From JBKQHQ01 sp052148715 (GTDB taxonomy: Bacteria; Pseudomonadota; Alphaproteobacteria; Rhizobiales; Xanthobacteraceae): 8,322 bases of DNA. The stretch's first letter is position 1. Each line of letters opens with the position of its first letter. The DNA is taken from the NCBI GenBank assembly GCA_052148715.1, contig JBKQHQ010000106.1, positions 1 through 8,322 of the forward strand, in the 5' to 3' direction. The position numbers were made by a program, and so were the translations under genes. The notes under the pieces were generated by a model. That model had not been told where the DNA came from. It worked only from the letters and a program-made list of their open reading frames with translations, and did no database searches. Positions 1 through 5,980 of the stretch are shown piece by piece.

Positions 1-36
1 GCCGATGAACCCCGCGCCGCCCGTGACCAAGAACAT
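1..36 (-). CDS. hldD: ADP-L-glycero-D-manno-heptose 6-epimerase, probable (N-terminal 12 codons only)
   Basis: Only the start of this gene is inside the window; it runs leftward off the edge. The 12 visible residues are MFLVTGGAGFIG. This is the first beta strand and the glycine-rich GxxGxxG NAD(P)-binding loop of an extended short-chain dehydrogenase/epimerase, starting directly at the Met as in HldD (E. coli HldD begins almost the same way). A GGAG lies 10 bases upstream of the ATG. HldD converts ADP-D-glycero-D-manno-heptose to the L-glycero epimer, the donor used by WaaF. The assignment rests on the neighbours: waaF, gmhA and gmhB follow on the other strand. From the visible residues alone it could be any sugar-nucleotide epimerase, so the family is safe and the exact name is inferred. 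Confidence 0.7.
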   Translation of the reverse strand, partial: MFLVTGGAGFIG

Positions 37-139
37 CCTGCAACCGCTCCGGAATCCTGCACCTTCCTTTGCCCCAGCCGTTCCCCTGAGGCAATGCGAG
101 TACACCGGTTGCCGGTGCTCGCAGTTAACGCAACCACTT

Positions 140-346
140 CACCGTCATCCCGGGCCTCGTGCCCGGGACCCATGCTGCGGCTGGCTCCCAGCGTCGGAGT
201 TTGCAGCGCCACGCTCCCCCGAAACCCCCAAGTTTGCTGCGGCATGGGTCCCGGGCACGCCGACGTCGGGTATTCCCGACTTCGGCAAATCATTATTGGC
301 CCAAGTCGGACACATCCGACTTGGGGTGCCCGGGATGACGGCGGTG
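140..346. repeat. Nested palindromic intergenic repeat (MITE-like)
   Basis: This element fills most of the 349-bp divergent gap between hldD and waaF, which holds no convincing gene. Its ends are a perfect 12-bp inverted pair, GTCATCCCGGGC at 144-155 and GCCCGGGATGAC at 328-339, with CACCG-type flanks. Inside is a second perfect 15-bp inverted pair, 161-175 against 242-256. Two smaller hairpins follow: GTCGGG/CCCGAC around a TATT loop (265-280), and an 11-bp stem around a CACA loop (300-310 with 315-325). The nested design resembles short palindromic elements dispersed in Bradyrhizobium-like genomes. Mobility is not shown; there is no transposase, and clear target-site duplications were not seen. 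Confidence 0.75.
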
Positions 347-385
347 GATCGGCTGAACTTCGTGCTTCGTGGCGCGATGTAACCG

Positions 386-1453
386 ATGAATCTCGAATCC
401 ACCTCCCTACCCCTCGCGGCCGCTCGCTCAGGCACGTCCGAGCCACCGATCTTACTGATTCCGTATGTCTGGATCGGCGATTTCGTGCGCTGCCATTCGG
501 TGGTGAAATTGCTGCGCGATCAGCGTCCGGAACGTCCGGTCGACGTGCTGACCAGTACCCTCTGCGCACCGCTCCTCGACTACATGCCCGGCGTGCGCAA
601 AGGGATCGTCTGGGATTTGCCGCGCCGCCGCATCGCGTTTGCGCAACAGCGGGCGCTCGCCGAACGGCTGCGCCGGGAGAACTACGGTTCAGCCCTGGTC
701 ATGCTGCGGACCTGGAAATCCGCGCTGGCGCCGTTTCTCGCAAGAATTCCGCGGCGGACCGGGTTTGTCGGGGAAGCGCGATTTCTGCTCCTCAACGACC
801 TGCGGTGGGGCGAGCGGCGCCTGGAGCGCATGATCGACCGCTGCGGCGCTCTGGCGCTGCCCAAGGACGCGCGCCTAACGCTCGATTGGCCCCTGCCCGA
901 GTTGGTGGTCCCCGCCGATGCGGTCGCCAGCTGGCAGGCCCGCCGCGGCCTGTCGAACGATCGGCGTCCCGTCGTGACGCTCGCGCCCGGCGCCGTCGGG
1001 ACCGGTAAGGCTTGGCCGGTCGCGCACTATTGCGACCTGGCGCGTCGCCTCGCGCAATCCGAAATCGCGGTCTGGGTGCTCGGCGGGCCCAACGAGACGG
1101 CGCTCGCCCACGCCATCACCGAGGCGGGCGGCGCGCCGGTGCGCGACCTCACCGGGCCCGACCTGCGCGACGCCATCCTGGCGCTCAAGGCCGCGAACGC
1201 GGCGGTGACCAATGATTCCGGCCTGATGCACATCGCCGCCGCCATCGGCACGCCGACCATCGCGGTGTTCGGGCCGACGAGCCCGCGGCACTGGGCCCCG
1301 CTCAATCCGCTCGCCGCCACGCTTGAGCCGCCGGACGACCGTCCCTGCCCGCAGTGCGGCCGACTCAACTGCGACAATGTCCGCCACCGCCGTACGCAGG
1401 ACGTAGCGGTGGACCGCGTTTACGACGCCGTGATGCGTGTGTTGCACGCCTGA
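386..1453 (+). CDS. waaF: Lipopolysaccharide heptosyltransferase II (WaaF/RfaF), GT9 family
   Basis: A 355-residue glycosyltransferase family 9 protein that adds the second L-glycero-D-manno-heptose of the LPS inner core, using ADP-heptose at the cytoplasmic face of the inner membrane. After an N-terminal tail of about 20 residues, PILLIPYVWIGD (21-32) matches the WaaF first strand and its catalytic-region Asp. KSALAPFLARIPRRTGFVGE (111-130) and LLLND lie in the N-terminal domain. The C-terminal GT-B domain has APGA (200-203), the ADP-heptose motif TNDSGLMHIAAA (275-286) and FGPTSP (295-300). A C-terminal CPQCGRLNC (321-329) corresponds to the Cys-rich segment common in WaaF/WaaC. An in-frame TAA at 380-382 and no other ATG or GTG nearby fix the start at 386, although no clear Shine-Dalgarno is visible. 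It is probably first in an operon with gmhA and gmhB, 95 bp ahead of gmhA. Heptosyltransferase I is the alternative, but overall similarity is closer to WaaF. Confidence 0.9.
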   Translation: MNLESTSLPLAAARSGTSEPPILLIPYVWIGDFVRCHSVVKLLRDQRPERPVDVLTSTLCAPLLDYMPGVRKGIVWDLPRRRIAFAQQRALAERLRRENYGSALVMLRTWKSALAPFLARIPRRTGFVGEARFLLLNDLRWGERRLERMIDRCGALALPKDARLTLDWPLPELVVPADAVASWQARRGLSNDRRPVVTLAPGAVGTGKAWPVAHYCDLARRLAQSEIAVWVLGGPNETALAHAITEAGGAPVRDLTGPDLRDAILALKAANAAVTNDSGLMHIAAAIGTPTIAVFGPTSPRHWAPLNPLAATLEPPDDRPCPQCGRLNCDNVRHRRTQDVAVDRVYDAVMRVLHA

Positions 1454-1535
1454 AGAGCGCGGCTAGACTGGCGCCCGTCCAACGCCATGGGCCGCGCGCT
1501 GGTCGGGCCGGTCATAAGGATTCGACACGTCGTGC

Positions 1536-1542
1536 AGGAGGT
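1536..1542 (+). promoter_or_regulatory. Strong Shine-Dalgarno for gmhA
   Basis: AGGAGGT lies 6 bases before the ATG at 1549 and fixes the gmhA start. A longer in-frame reading extends upstream into waaF, but it would carry a long non-conserved leader. waaF and gmhB lack such a site, so gmhA may be translated more strongly than its partners. Confidence 0.85.
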
Positions 1543-1548
1543 AAGGCC

Positions 1549-2157
1549 ATGAGCGATCCACGGACAGAGGCAATAACGGCGTATTTCCGCCGCTCCTGCG
1601 CCGCGCTCGACCGCGCCGCAGACGACGCAAACCTGCGCACCGCCATTCTCACGATCGCCGATCGCATCAGCGGCGCGTTGCGCGCCGGCGGCAAGCTGAT
1701 GCTCGCGGGCAACGGCGGCAGCGCTGCCGATGCACAGCATATCGCCGCCGAGTTCCTGTCGCGGTTCGGGTTCGATCGGGCGCCGCTCGCCGCCATCGCG
1801 CTGACCACCGATACGTCGGTGCTCACTGCCGTCGGCAACGACTACGGCTACGAGCACGTGTTCGAGCGGCAGGTGCGCGGCCTTGGCCGCGCCGGCGACG
1901 TTTTCATCGCGATCTCGACGTCCGGCCGCTCGCCGAGCGTGCTCGCTGCGCTCAAAGCCGCGCGGGAGACCGGCGTCGCCACCATCGGCTTCACCGGCTC
2001 GCGCGATACGCCGATGCATCCGCTGTGCGATCTGATCCTTGCCGCGCCGGCGGAGGAGACGGCGCTCATTCAGCAGATCCACATCACCGCGGCGCACGCG
2101 ATCTGCGGGCTCGTCGAGCGCGACCTGTTTCCGGGCCAGGCCGCCCGCGCGCCCTGA
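1549..2157 (+). CDS. gmhA: D-sedoheptulose-7-phosphate isomerase (GmhA)
   Basis: A 202-residue SIS-domain enzyme, close to the usual GmhA length of about 190-195. It makes D-glycero-D-manno-heptose 7-phosphate from sedoheptulose 7-phosphate, the first step of ADP-heptose synthesis, in the cytosol as a tetramer. The phosphate-binding motif is GNGGSAADAQHIAAEFL (54-70) and the second SIS loop is ISTSGRSPSVL (122-132). The zinc and catalytic residues known from E. coli GmhA (His61, Glu65, Gln172, His180) appear at His64, Glu68, Gln175 and His183, a constant offset of three, so the active site looks complete. The C-terminal helix TALIQQIHITAAHAICGLVE is typical. It sits 95 bp after waaF and ends 7 bp before gmhB, which suggests co-transcription. 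Confidence 0.94.
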   Translation: MSDPRTEAITAYFRRSCAALDRAADDANLRTAILTIADRISGALRAGGKLMLAGNGGSAADAQHIAAEFLSRFGFDRAPLAAIALTTDTSVLTAVGNDYGYEHVFERQVRGLGRAGDVFIAISTSGRSPSVLAALKAARETGVATIGFTGSRDTPMHPLCDLILAAPAEETALIQQIHITAAHAICGLVERDLFPGQAARAP

Positions 2158-2164
2158 GCGATCG

Positions 2165-2713
2165 ATGGCCTCGGCCCCTGAAAACAACGCCGCGCAGCGG
2201 CGGCCTGCCGTCTTCATCGACCGCGACGGCGTTCTCAACTACGACGACGGCTATATCGGCACCTTCGAGCGGATCCGCTGGATGCCGAATGCCGCCGCGG
2301 CGGTCCGGCGCCTGAACGCGGCGGGCTATTTTGTATTCTTGATCTCCAATCAATCCGGCGTCGCGCGCGGCTTCTTTTCCGAGCGCGATGTCGAGGCGCT
2401 GCACGCGCGCATGCGCGAGACCCTGGCGGCGGAAGGCGCCACGATCGACGACGTGCGATATTGCCCGTTCCATCCCGAAGCAGCGATTGCCGAATATCGC
2501 CGCGTCTCCGATTGGCGCAAACCCGAGCCCGGCATGATTTTGGATCTGATGCACGCCTGGCCGGTCGATGCCGCGCGCAGCTTTTTGATCGGCGATCAGC
2601 AAACCGACCTCGACGCAGCCCGCGCCGCCGGCATTCCCGGCTATCTCTTTGCCGGCGGCGATCTCGATCGGTTTGTCGAAGACTGCCTCGCCGCCCAAGC
2701 GCAGAGATCATAG
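2165..2713 (+). CDS. gmhB: D-glycero-D-manno-heptose 1,7-bisphosphate phosphatase (GmhB), HAD family
   Basis: A 182-residue HAD phosphatase of the histidinol-phosphatase/GmhB group, near the 191 residues of E. coli GmhB. It removes the C7 phosphate from heptose 1,7-bisphosphate between the two HldE steps. HAD motif I is FIDRDGVLN (17-25), with nucleophile Asp19 and acid/base Asp21. Motif II is ISNQSGVARG (60-69), the motif III lysine is in RKPEPG (118-123), and motif IV is GDQQTDLDAA (143-152). The CPFHP segment (100-104) keeps the Cys and His of the GmhB zinc loop. The second pair of zinc cysteines, in E. coli a CDC just before RKP, reads SDW here (115-117), so zinc binding is doubtful. The ATG at 2165, 7 bp after the gmhA stop, precedes a short variable tail; an upstream in-frame ATG lies inside gmhA and is not used. 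The TAG stop is also the first three bases of the repeat that follows. Confidence 0.9.
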   Translation: MASAPENNAAQRRPAVFIDRDGVLNYDDGYIGTFERIRWMPNAAAAVRRLNAAGYFVFLISNQSGVARGFFSERDVEALHARMRETLAAEGATIDDVRYCPFHPEAAIAEYRRVSDWRKPEPGMILDLMHAWPVDAARSFLIGDQQTDLDAARAAGIPGYLFAGGDLDRFVEDCLAAQAQRS

Positions 2714-2875
2714 GGTGGGCAAAGGCGCGCACGCGCCGTGCCCACGCGCGACGCCGCAAGTATCCGCTGATCGCGCACCTAAAGCGCAGCGTAACTGCGC
2801 TCTTCCGGCGGACGTGGTATCGCCGTTTGTTTCAGGTCCGCGTGGGCACGGCGCATGCGCCTTTGCCCACCCTAC
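2711..2875 (+). repeat. Palindromic dispersed repeat, copy 1 (two arms)
   Basis: This element is about 165 bp with imperfect terminal inverted repeats of roughly 35 bp. 2711-2728 is an exact inverted match of 2857-2874 (TAGGGTGGGCAAAGGCGC), and 2733-2747 is an exact inverted match of 2840-2854. The 129-bp part 2711-2839 recurs inverted at 7315-7450, about 85% identical by eye. Its first TAG is the gmhB stop codon. Repeats ending in GGGTGGGCAAAG are familiar from Bradyrhizobium-like genomes. It carries no gene. It could fold into a long hairpin in the gmhB transcript and act as a terminator or a 3'-end protector, but that is inference. Confidence 0.85.
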
Positions 2876-2928
2876 CGAGCGAAGCGATGAAGGCGTCGGA
2901 AGGGGCGGCGGACTTCGATCCGCGTCCC

Positions 2929-2935
2929 TATATAT
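2929..2935 (+). promoter_or_regulatory. Possible -10 element for the SRAP gene
   Basis: TATATAT ends 7 bases before the ATG at 2943, in otherwise GC-rich DNA. If it is a -10 element, transcription would start at or next to the start codon and give a leaderless message. No good -35 and no alphaproteobacterial LexA-type GTTC-N7-GTTC or GAAC-N7-GAAC site was seen just upstream. It is a weak candidate based on position and base composition only. Confidence 0.3.
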
Positions 2936-2942
2936 CCCGCCC

Positions 2943-3635
2943 ATGTGCGGAAGGGTGATTCAGAGCAGCGGGCCGCTTCGGCTGGCGATCGTGGACGGCA
3001 TGAACGTCCACGACAGCCGGCTTGGCAATTACCCGCGCCGCTACAACGGCGCGCCGAGCCAGGAATTGTTGGTCATCCGCCGCAATCGGCAGACCGGCGA
3101 GGTTTCGCTCGATCCGCTGCGCTGGGGACTGATCCCGTTCTGGTGCAGCGATCCCAAGGGCGGGCGCAAGCCGATCAACGCCAAGGCCGAGACGGTGGCG
3201 AGCTTGCCGACCTTCCGCGAGGCTTACGCGCGCCGGCGGTGCATCCTTCCGGTCGACGGGTTCTTTGAATGGAAGGCCATCAAGGGGCAGAAGGCAAAGC
3301 AGCCGTTTGCGATTGCGATGCGCGACGGATCGCCGTTCGGCATCGCCGGCGTCTGGGAGAACTGGAAGGATCCGGCGACCGGCGAGTGGGTGCGCACCTT
3401 CGCCGTCATCACGGTGCCGCCGAACGACCTGGTGGGCGAGATCCACGACCGCATGCCCGCCATTCTTGCCGCCGCCGACTACGATCGGTGGCTCGGCGAC
3501 GAGCCGGATCCGCGCGAGCTGCTGCGCTCGTTTCCGAGCGAGCAGATGCGGATGTGGCCGATCTCGACGCGGGTCAACAAACCGGAGAACGACGACCCGT
3601 CGATCCTGGAGCCGGTCGAGGCGATGAGCGCATAA
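2943..3635 (+). CDS. SOS response-associated peptidase (SRAP/YedK/HMCES family, DUF159)
   Basis: A complete 230-residue SRAP protein. The family covalently captures abasic sites in single-stranded DNA through the N-terminal Cys exposed when Met1 is removed, and protects the site during replication. The protein starts MCGR, so Cys2 is present and the start at 2943 is certain by family logic. Other conserved parts are RYNGAPSQ (33-40), WGLIPFW (61-67), INAKAETV (78-85, with Asn79 and Glu83), RRCILPVDGFFEW (98-110, active-site Glu109) and EIHDRMP (166-172, catalytic His168). No Shine-Dalgarno is visible in the 25 bases upstream. The gene follows the palindromic repeat and converges with the caspase gene, 54 bp between stop codons, so it probably has its own promoter. 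An SOS link is known for the family, but no LexA box is visible here. Confidence 0.94.
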   Translation: MCGRVIQSSGPLRLAIVDGMNVHDSRLGNYPRRYNGAPSQELLVIRRNRQTGEVSLDPLRWGLIPFWCSDPKGGRKPINAKAETVASLPTFREAYARRRCILPVDGFFEWKAIKGQKAKQPFAIAMRDGSPFGIAGVWENWKDPATGEWVRTFAVITVPPNDLVGEIHDRMPAILAAADYDRWLGDEPDPRELLRSFPSEQMRMWPISTRVNKPENDDPSILEPVEAMSA

Positions 3636-3666
3636 CGCGCCTAAGCGTCGACGCGGTGACGATCGC

Positions 3667-3690
3667 TCTCGAACCGAATTCGAGAATCTT
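3667..3690. terminator. Weak hairpin between convergent genes
   Basis: TCTCGAA (3667-3673) and TTCGAGA (3679-3685) form a 7-bp stem around CCGAA, between the SRAP stop and the caspase stop. On the plus strand it is followed by ATCTTT, a short T-rich tail; on the minus strand there is no T run. It could be a weak terminator for the SRAP gene. The stem is short and AT-containing, so confidence is low. Confidence 0.35.
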
Positions 3691-5561
3691 TAGCGGGCCC
3701 CGACCGGCGTCGTGGATTCGTTTCGGAAGACAACGGCGTCGAGCAAATCGGGGCCACGGTCCGGACCGGTCACGATTGCTTGCTTGCCTTGGGCATATTG
3801 CAACACGATTGCTTTGACATAGTTGAACAGTTCCTTGCGGGTGGTTGCGCCGTTATGGTCGGCGTCGGCGGTGCCTTCGAGCGCCCGGGCCAACGCATAG
3901 CTCAGGGCTCCGCGTCGGGTCGGCGTGCCGGCAATCGCGATGTCGACCTCGCGCGCCGGCGAGTTCGCCTCGGCCGCCAGGAGGAAGGTCATGCGCTTCA
4001 GCATGCTGTCGTCGGACGCGTAGTCCTTGGGATCGACGTTCGCGCGCAGGATCTTGATCGCCTCGGCGGCAGCCTCGGCCGCCTCCCGGCTGCCCCCGCG
4101 CGCCGCTGCCTCGGCGGGCTCCGGATCGGAGCCGCCGAGCGCGTGGTCGCGAAAGCTCAGATCGGCCGTCACCAGCGCGTCGATGCCCTTGTTCGCCAAT
4201 TGCGTCAGGAAGCCGATGAAATCCGGATCGCCGAGCAGGTCGGGCGTGCTCTGGTCGAAGCCGTGCAGGAGCACGATGTCCTCCCGCCGCAGGCCCGCCG
4301 TCGCCGGAATGCGCGTGCCGTGGGCGGCGAAGGTGACGATGACCAGATCGCCGGGCTTGGCCGCGCTGGCCAGGCGCTTGAATCCGGCGAGCACCGCCTC
4401 GCGCGTCGCCGCCTCGTCGACCAGGTAGGTGATGGTGCCGGCCGCGACGCCGTTGCGGATCAAGCTGTCGCGCAGATCCGCGGCGTCGTTCACCGCGCCT
4501 TTCAGCGTCGGGACGATGGGGCTCCGATATCGGTTGATCCCGACGATCAGCGCGTGCACCGAGCCTCCCGCGGCCGAGGTCAGCTGCCGCAGCGGCGCGG
4601 CCGGCTGCGCAGGATTTTTCCTTTTCAGCTCCTCGAGCCGCGCGCGGGCGAGCGAGGCGTAGAAGGTCTCGCCGAAGCGCCGCACGAAGTCTTCCAGAAC
4701 CGCAGTGCTGGTCGTGTTCTGCGCCAGCAGCCAGGCGCGCTCGGCCTCGCCGGGCTGCAGGGCGCCCATCGGCGGCGCCGGCTCCGTCTTCACCGCGGGC
4801 AGCAGTGAAACCTCGGCTCCGCCGAGCGAGCCGTAGACGAAGGGTTCCTGCTTGCCGCCCGTGCTCGCCAGCACCTGATCGCGCACGCGGCCGAGCGCCA
4901 GGCGCACGTCGAGCCCGGGCGTGACCAGATGCTGCAGCAGCGCGGTGGTGTAGGGGCTGTTCGCCCCGCTGCCGTCGGCCGCCGTCGAGCCGGCCCTGGC
5001 CGCGAAGGCGACCAAGGTATCGGCGGTCGCCACATCGACGCGCCCGAGTCCGCGTCCAATCGACCGGCTGCCGAGCGTCCGCTTCATGCTCGCGGCGAAG
5101 GGATTGTCGCGGCAGGCATCGAGGATGACGACGCGCAGCCGCCTCGCGCCTTCGATGACCTGGCTCACCCGGTCGAGCGACACGGTTTCATCCTCAACGT
5201 CGAAGTCGTGCTCCAGCACGGCGTCGACCGGGATGAGGTAGTTCGTGCCGTTCACCTCGATGCCGTGCCCGGCGTAGAAGACCACCGCCACGTCGGCGTC
5301 GCGCGCGGCACCGATGAACTCGCGCAAGGCGCGCCGCATGGCGGCCAGATCGAGATTGGTCTTGGCTTGGACTACGTCGAAGCCGCCGTTGCGCAGCATC
5401 GCCGCGACGGCGCCGGCGTCATTCGGCGGATTGGCCAACGGCGGCACCTTGGCATAGGCGCCGTTGCCGATCACCAGCGCCACGCGCTTGTCGGCAAGGC
5501 CCGGCACGACGCCGAGGATCATCATCACCGCGGCCCATGCGAAGACGACGAGCAGGCGCAT
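3690..5561 (-). CDS. Secreted caspase-family protein with two caspase-like domains (Peptidase C14), second one apparently inactive
   Basis: A 623-residue protein with a signal peptide (hydrophobic residues 3-22, likely cleavage after GLA at 21-23), so probably periplasmic. Domain 1 (about 25-255) is a caspase p20-like fold: ALVIGNGAY (28-36), LANPPNDA (42-49), VVFYAGHG with catalytic His99, VVILDAC with Cys150 followed by RDNPF, and SPYTTALLQHL (202-212). A linker (about 270-315) contains AWLLAQNTTSTAVLEDFVRR, a segment commonly found after the caspase domain in rhizobial caspases. Domain 2 (about 334-610) repeats the fold: ALIVGINRY (337-345), LKGAVNDAADLRDSL (353-367), VTFAAHGTR with His414, and RGALSYALARALEG (550-563). 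Its Cys strand reads VTADLSFRD (464-472) with no Cys. The acidic loop DADHNGATTRKE (567-578) resembles an EF-hand loop. Substrate and role are unknown; such proteins cleave after basic or acidic residues, or act as scaffolds. A GTG start 21 bp upstream (5582) is possible. Confidence 0.88.
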   Translation of the reverse strand: MRLLVVFAWAAVMMILGVVPGLADKRVALVIGNGAYAKVPPLANPPNDAGAVAAMLRNGGFDVVQAKTNLDLAAMRRALREFIGAARDADVAVVFYAGHGIEVNGTNYLIPVDAVLEHDFDVEDETVSLDRVSQVIEGARRLRVVILDACRDNPFAASMKRTLGSRSIGRGLGRVDVATADTLVAFAARAGSTAADGSGANSPYTTALLQHLVTPGLDVRLALGRVRDQVLASTGGKQEPFVYGSLGGAEVSLLPAVKTEPAPPMGALQPGEAERAWLLAQNTTSTAVLEDFVRRFGETFYASLARARLEELKRKNPAQPAAPLRQLTSAAGGSVHALIVGINRYRSPIVPTLKGAVNDAADLRDSLIRNGVAAGTITYLVDEAATREAVLAGFKRLASAAKPGDLVIVTFAAHGTRIPATAGLRREDIVLLHGFDQSTPDLLGDPDFIGFLTQLANKGIDALVTADLSFRDHALGGSDPEPAEAAARGGSREAAEAAAEAIKILRANVDPKDYASDDSMLKRMTFLLAAEANSPAREVDIAIAGTPTRRGALSYALARALEGTADADHNGATTRKELFNYVKAIVLQYAQGKQAIVTGPDRGPDLLDAVVFRNESTTPVGAR

Positions 5562-5565
5562 GCGG

Positions 5566-5571
5566 TCCCCC
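5566..5571 (-). promoter_or_regulatory. Ribosome-binding site deciding the caspase start
   Basis: Read on the minus strand, GGGGGA lies 4 bases before the ATG at 5561. It favours that ATG over the in-frame GTG at 5582, and the ATG start also puts the hydrophobic signal peptide directly at the N terminus with Arg2. Confidence 0.6.
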
Positions 5572-5717
5572 GGAATTGGCACTCCCGATCACGTATTCTG
5601 CCACGGCACCGGGCCTGCCGAAAGCGCCTCGCCGCCAATTGATTTGCGGCGTGCAACGAGTGCGCGCGGCCAAGCCTGCGTCGTCAATCCAGCCGCTACG
5701 ACCGCAGTGGACCTCGC

Positions 5718-5723
5718 TATAAT
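5718..5723 (+). promoter_or_regulatory. Candidate -10 box upstream of the six-Cys protein gene
   Basis: A perfect TATAAT lies about 70 bp before the start codon at 5792, in the 230-bp divergent gap with the caspase gene. At 17-bp spacing the -35 position reads GCTACG, a poor match to TTGACA. It would give a leader of roughly 60 nt. The perfect hexamer in GC-rich DNA is suggestive but not proof. Confidence 0.35.
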
Positions 5724-5791
5724 GGAGAGCTAGAACATCCCAACAAGCGCTGACCACAGCGCTTTCTCTGCTGATCTTCGGGGAGGAACCT

Positions 5792-5980
5792 ATGCGCAGC
5801 CTCGTCATCGCCGCCGTCGCGGCTCTCGCCTTCGCCAGCGCGGCCGACGCCGAGCAATGCCGCGACGCCAGCGGCAAGTTCGTGAAGTGCCCTCCGGCCC
5901 CGACTGCGAAAAAGTGCACCACGGGCGTTCCCTGCGGCGACACGTGCATCGCCAAAGGCAAGACCTGCAACAAGCCCTAA
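5792..5980 (+). CDS. Small secreted six-cysteine protein of unknown function
   Basis: A 62-residue protein preceded by GGGGAGG with good spacing to the ATG. Residues 1-20 form a signal peptide with Arg2, a hydrophobic Ala/Val/Leu core and an ADA cleavage site, leaving a mature protein of about 42 residues starting EQCRD. The mature part has six Cys (23, 33, 42, 48, 52, 59) and several Lys. The core PCGDTCIAKGKTC (47-59) resembles a Cys-Gly-x-x-Cys-Ile pattern recalled from small secreted hypothetical proteins of rhizobia. Six cysteines suggest three disulfides formed in the periplasm, or a metal site. It is divergent from the caspase gene, 230 bp between start codons, so shared regulation is possible but unproven. 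The name and function are not known. The reading frame is convincing because ribosome site, signal peptide and cysteines agree. Confidence 0.82.
   Translation: MRSLVIAAVAALAFASAADAEQCRDASGKFVKCPPAPTAKKCTTGVPCGDTCIAKGKTCNKP

Noticed and set aside
5..382. Open frame of 125 codons on the plus strand at the left edge
   Set aside because: It overlaps the start of the epimerase gene and runs through the palindromic repeat; no ribosome site, no family motif.
875..1447. 190-codon open frame on the minus strand opposite waaF
   Set aside because: Antisense shadow in GC-rich DNA; waaF motifs are on the plus strand and this frame has none.
3780..4808. Long 342-codon open frame on the plus strand opposite the caspase gene
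   Set aside because: It is the antisense shadow of a GC-rich gene; composition is Arg/Gly/Ala-rich with no domain, while the minus strand shows clear caspase motifs.
4929..5642. 237-codon plus-strand frame over the 5' end of the caspase gene
   Set aside because: Overlaps the conserved His/Cys caspase domain on the other strand and has no recognisable motif.
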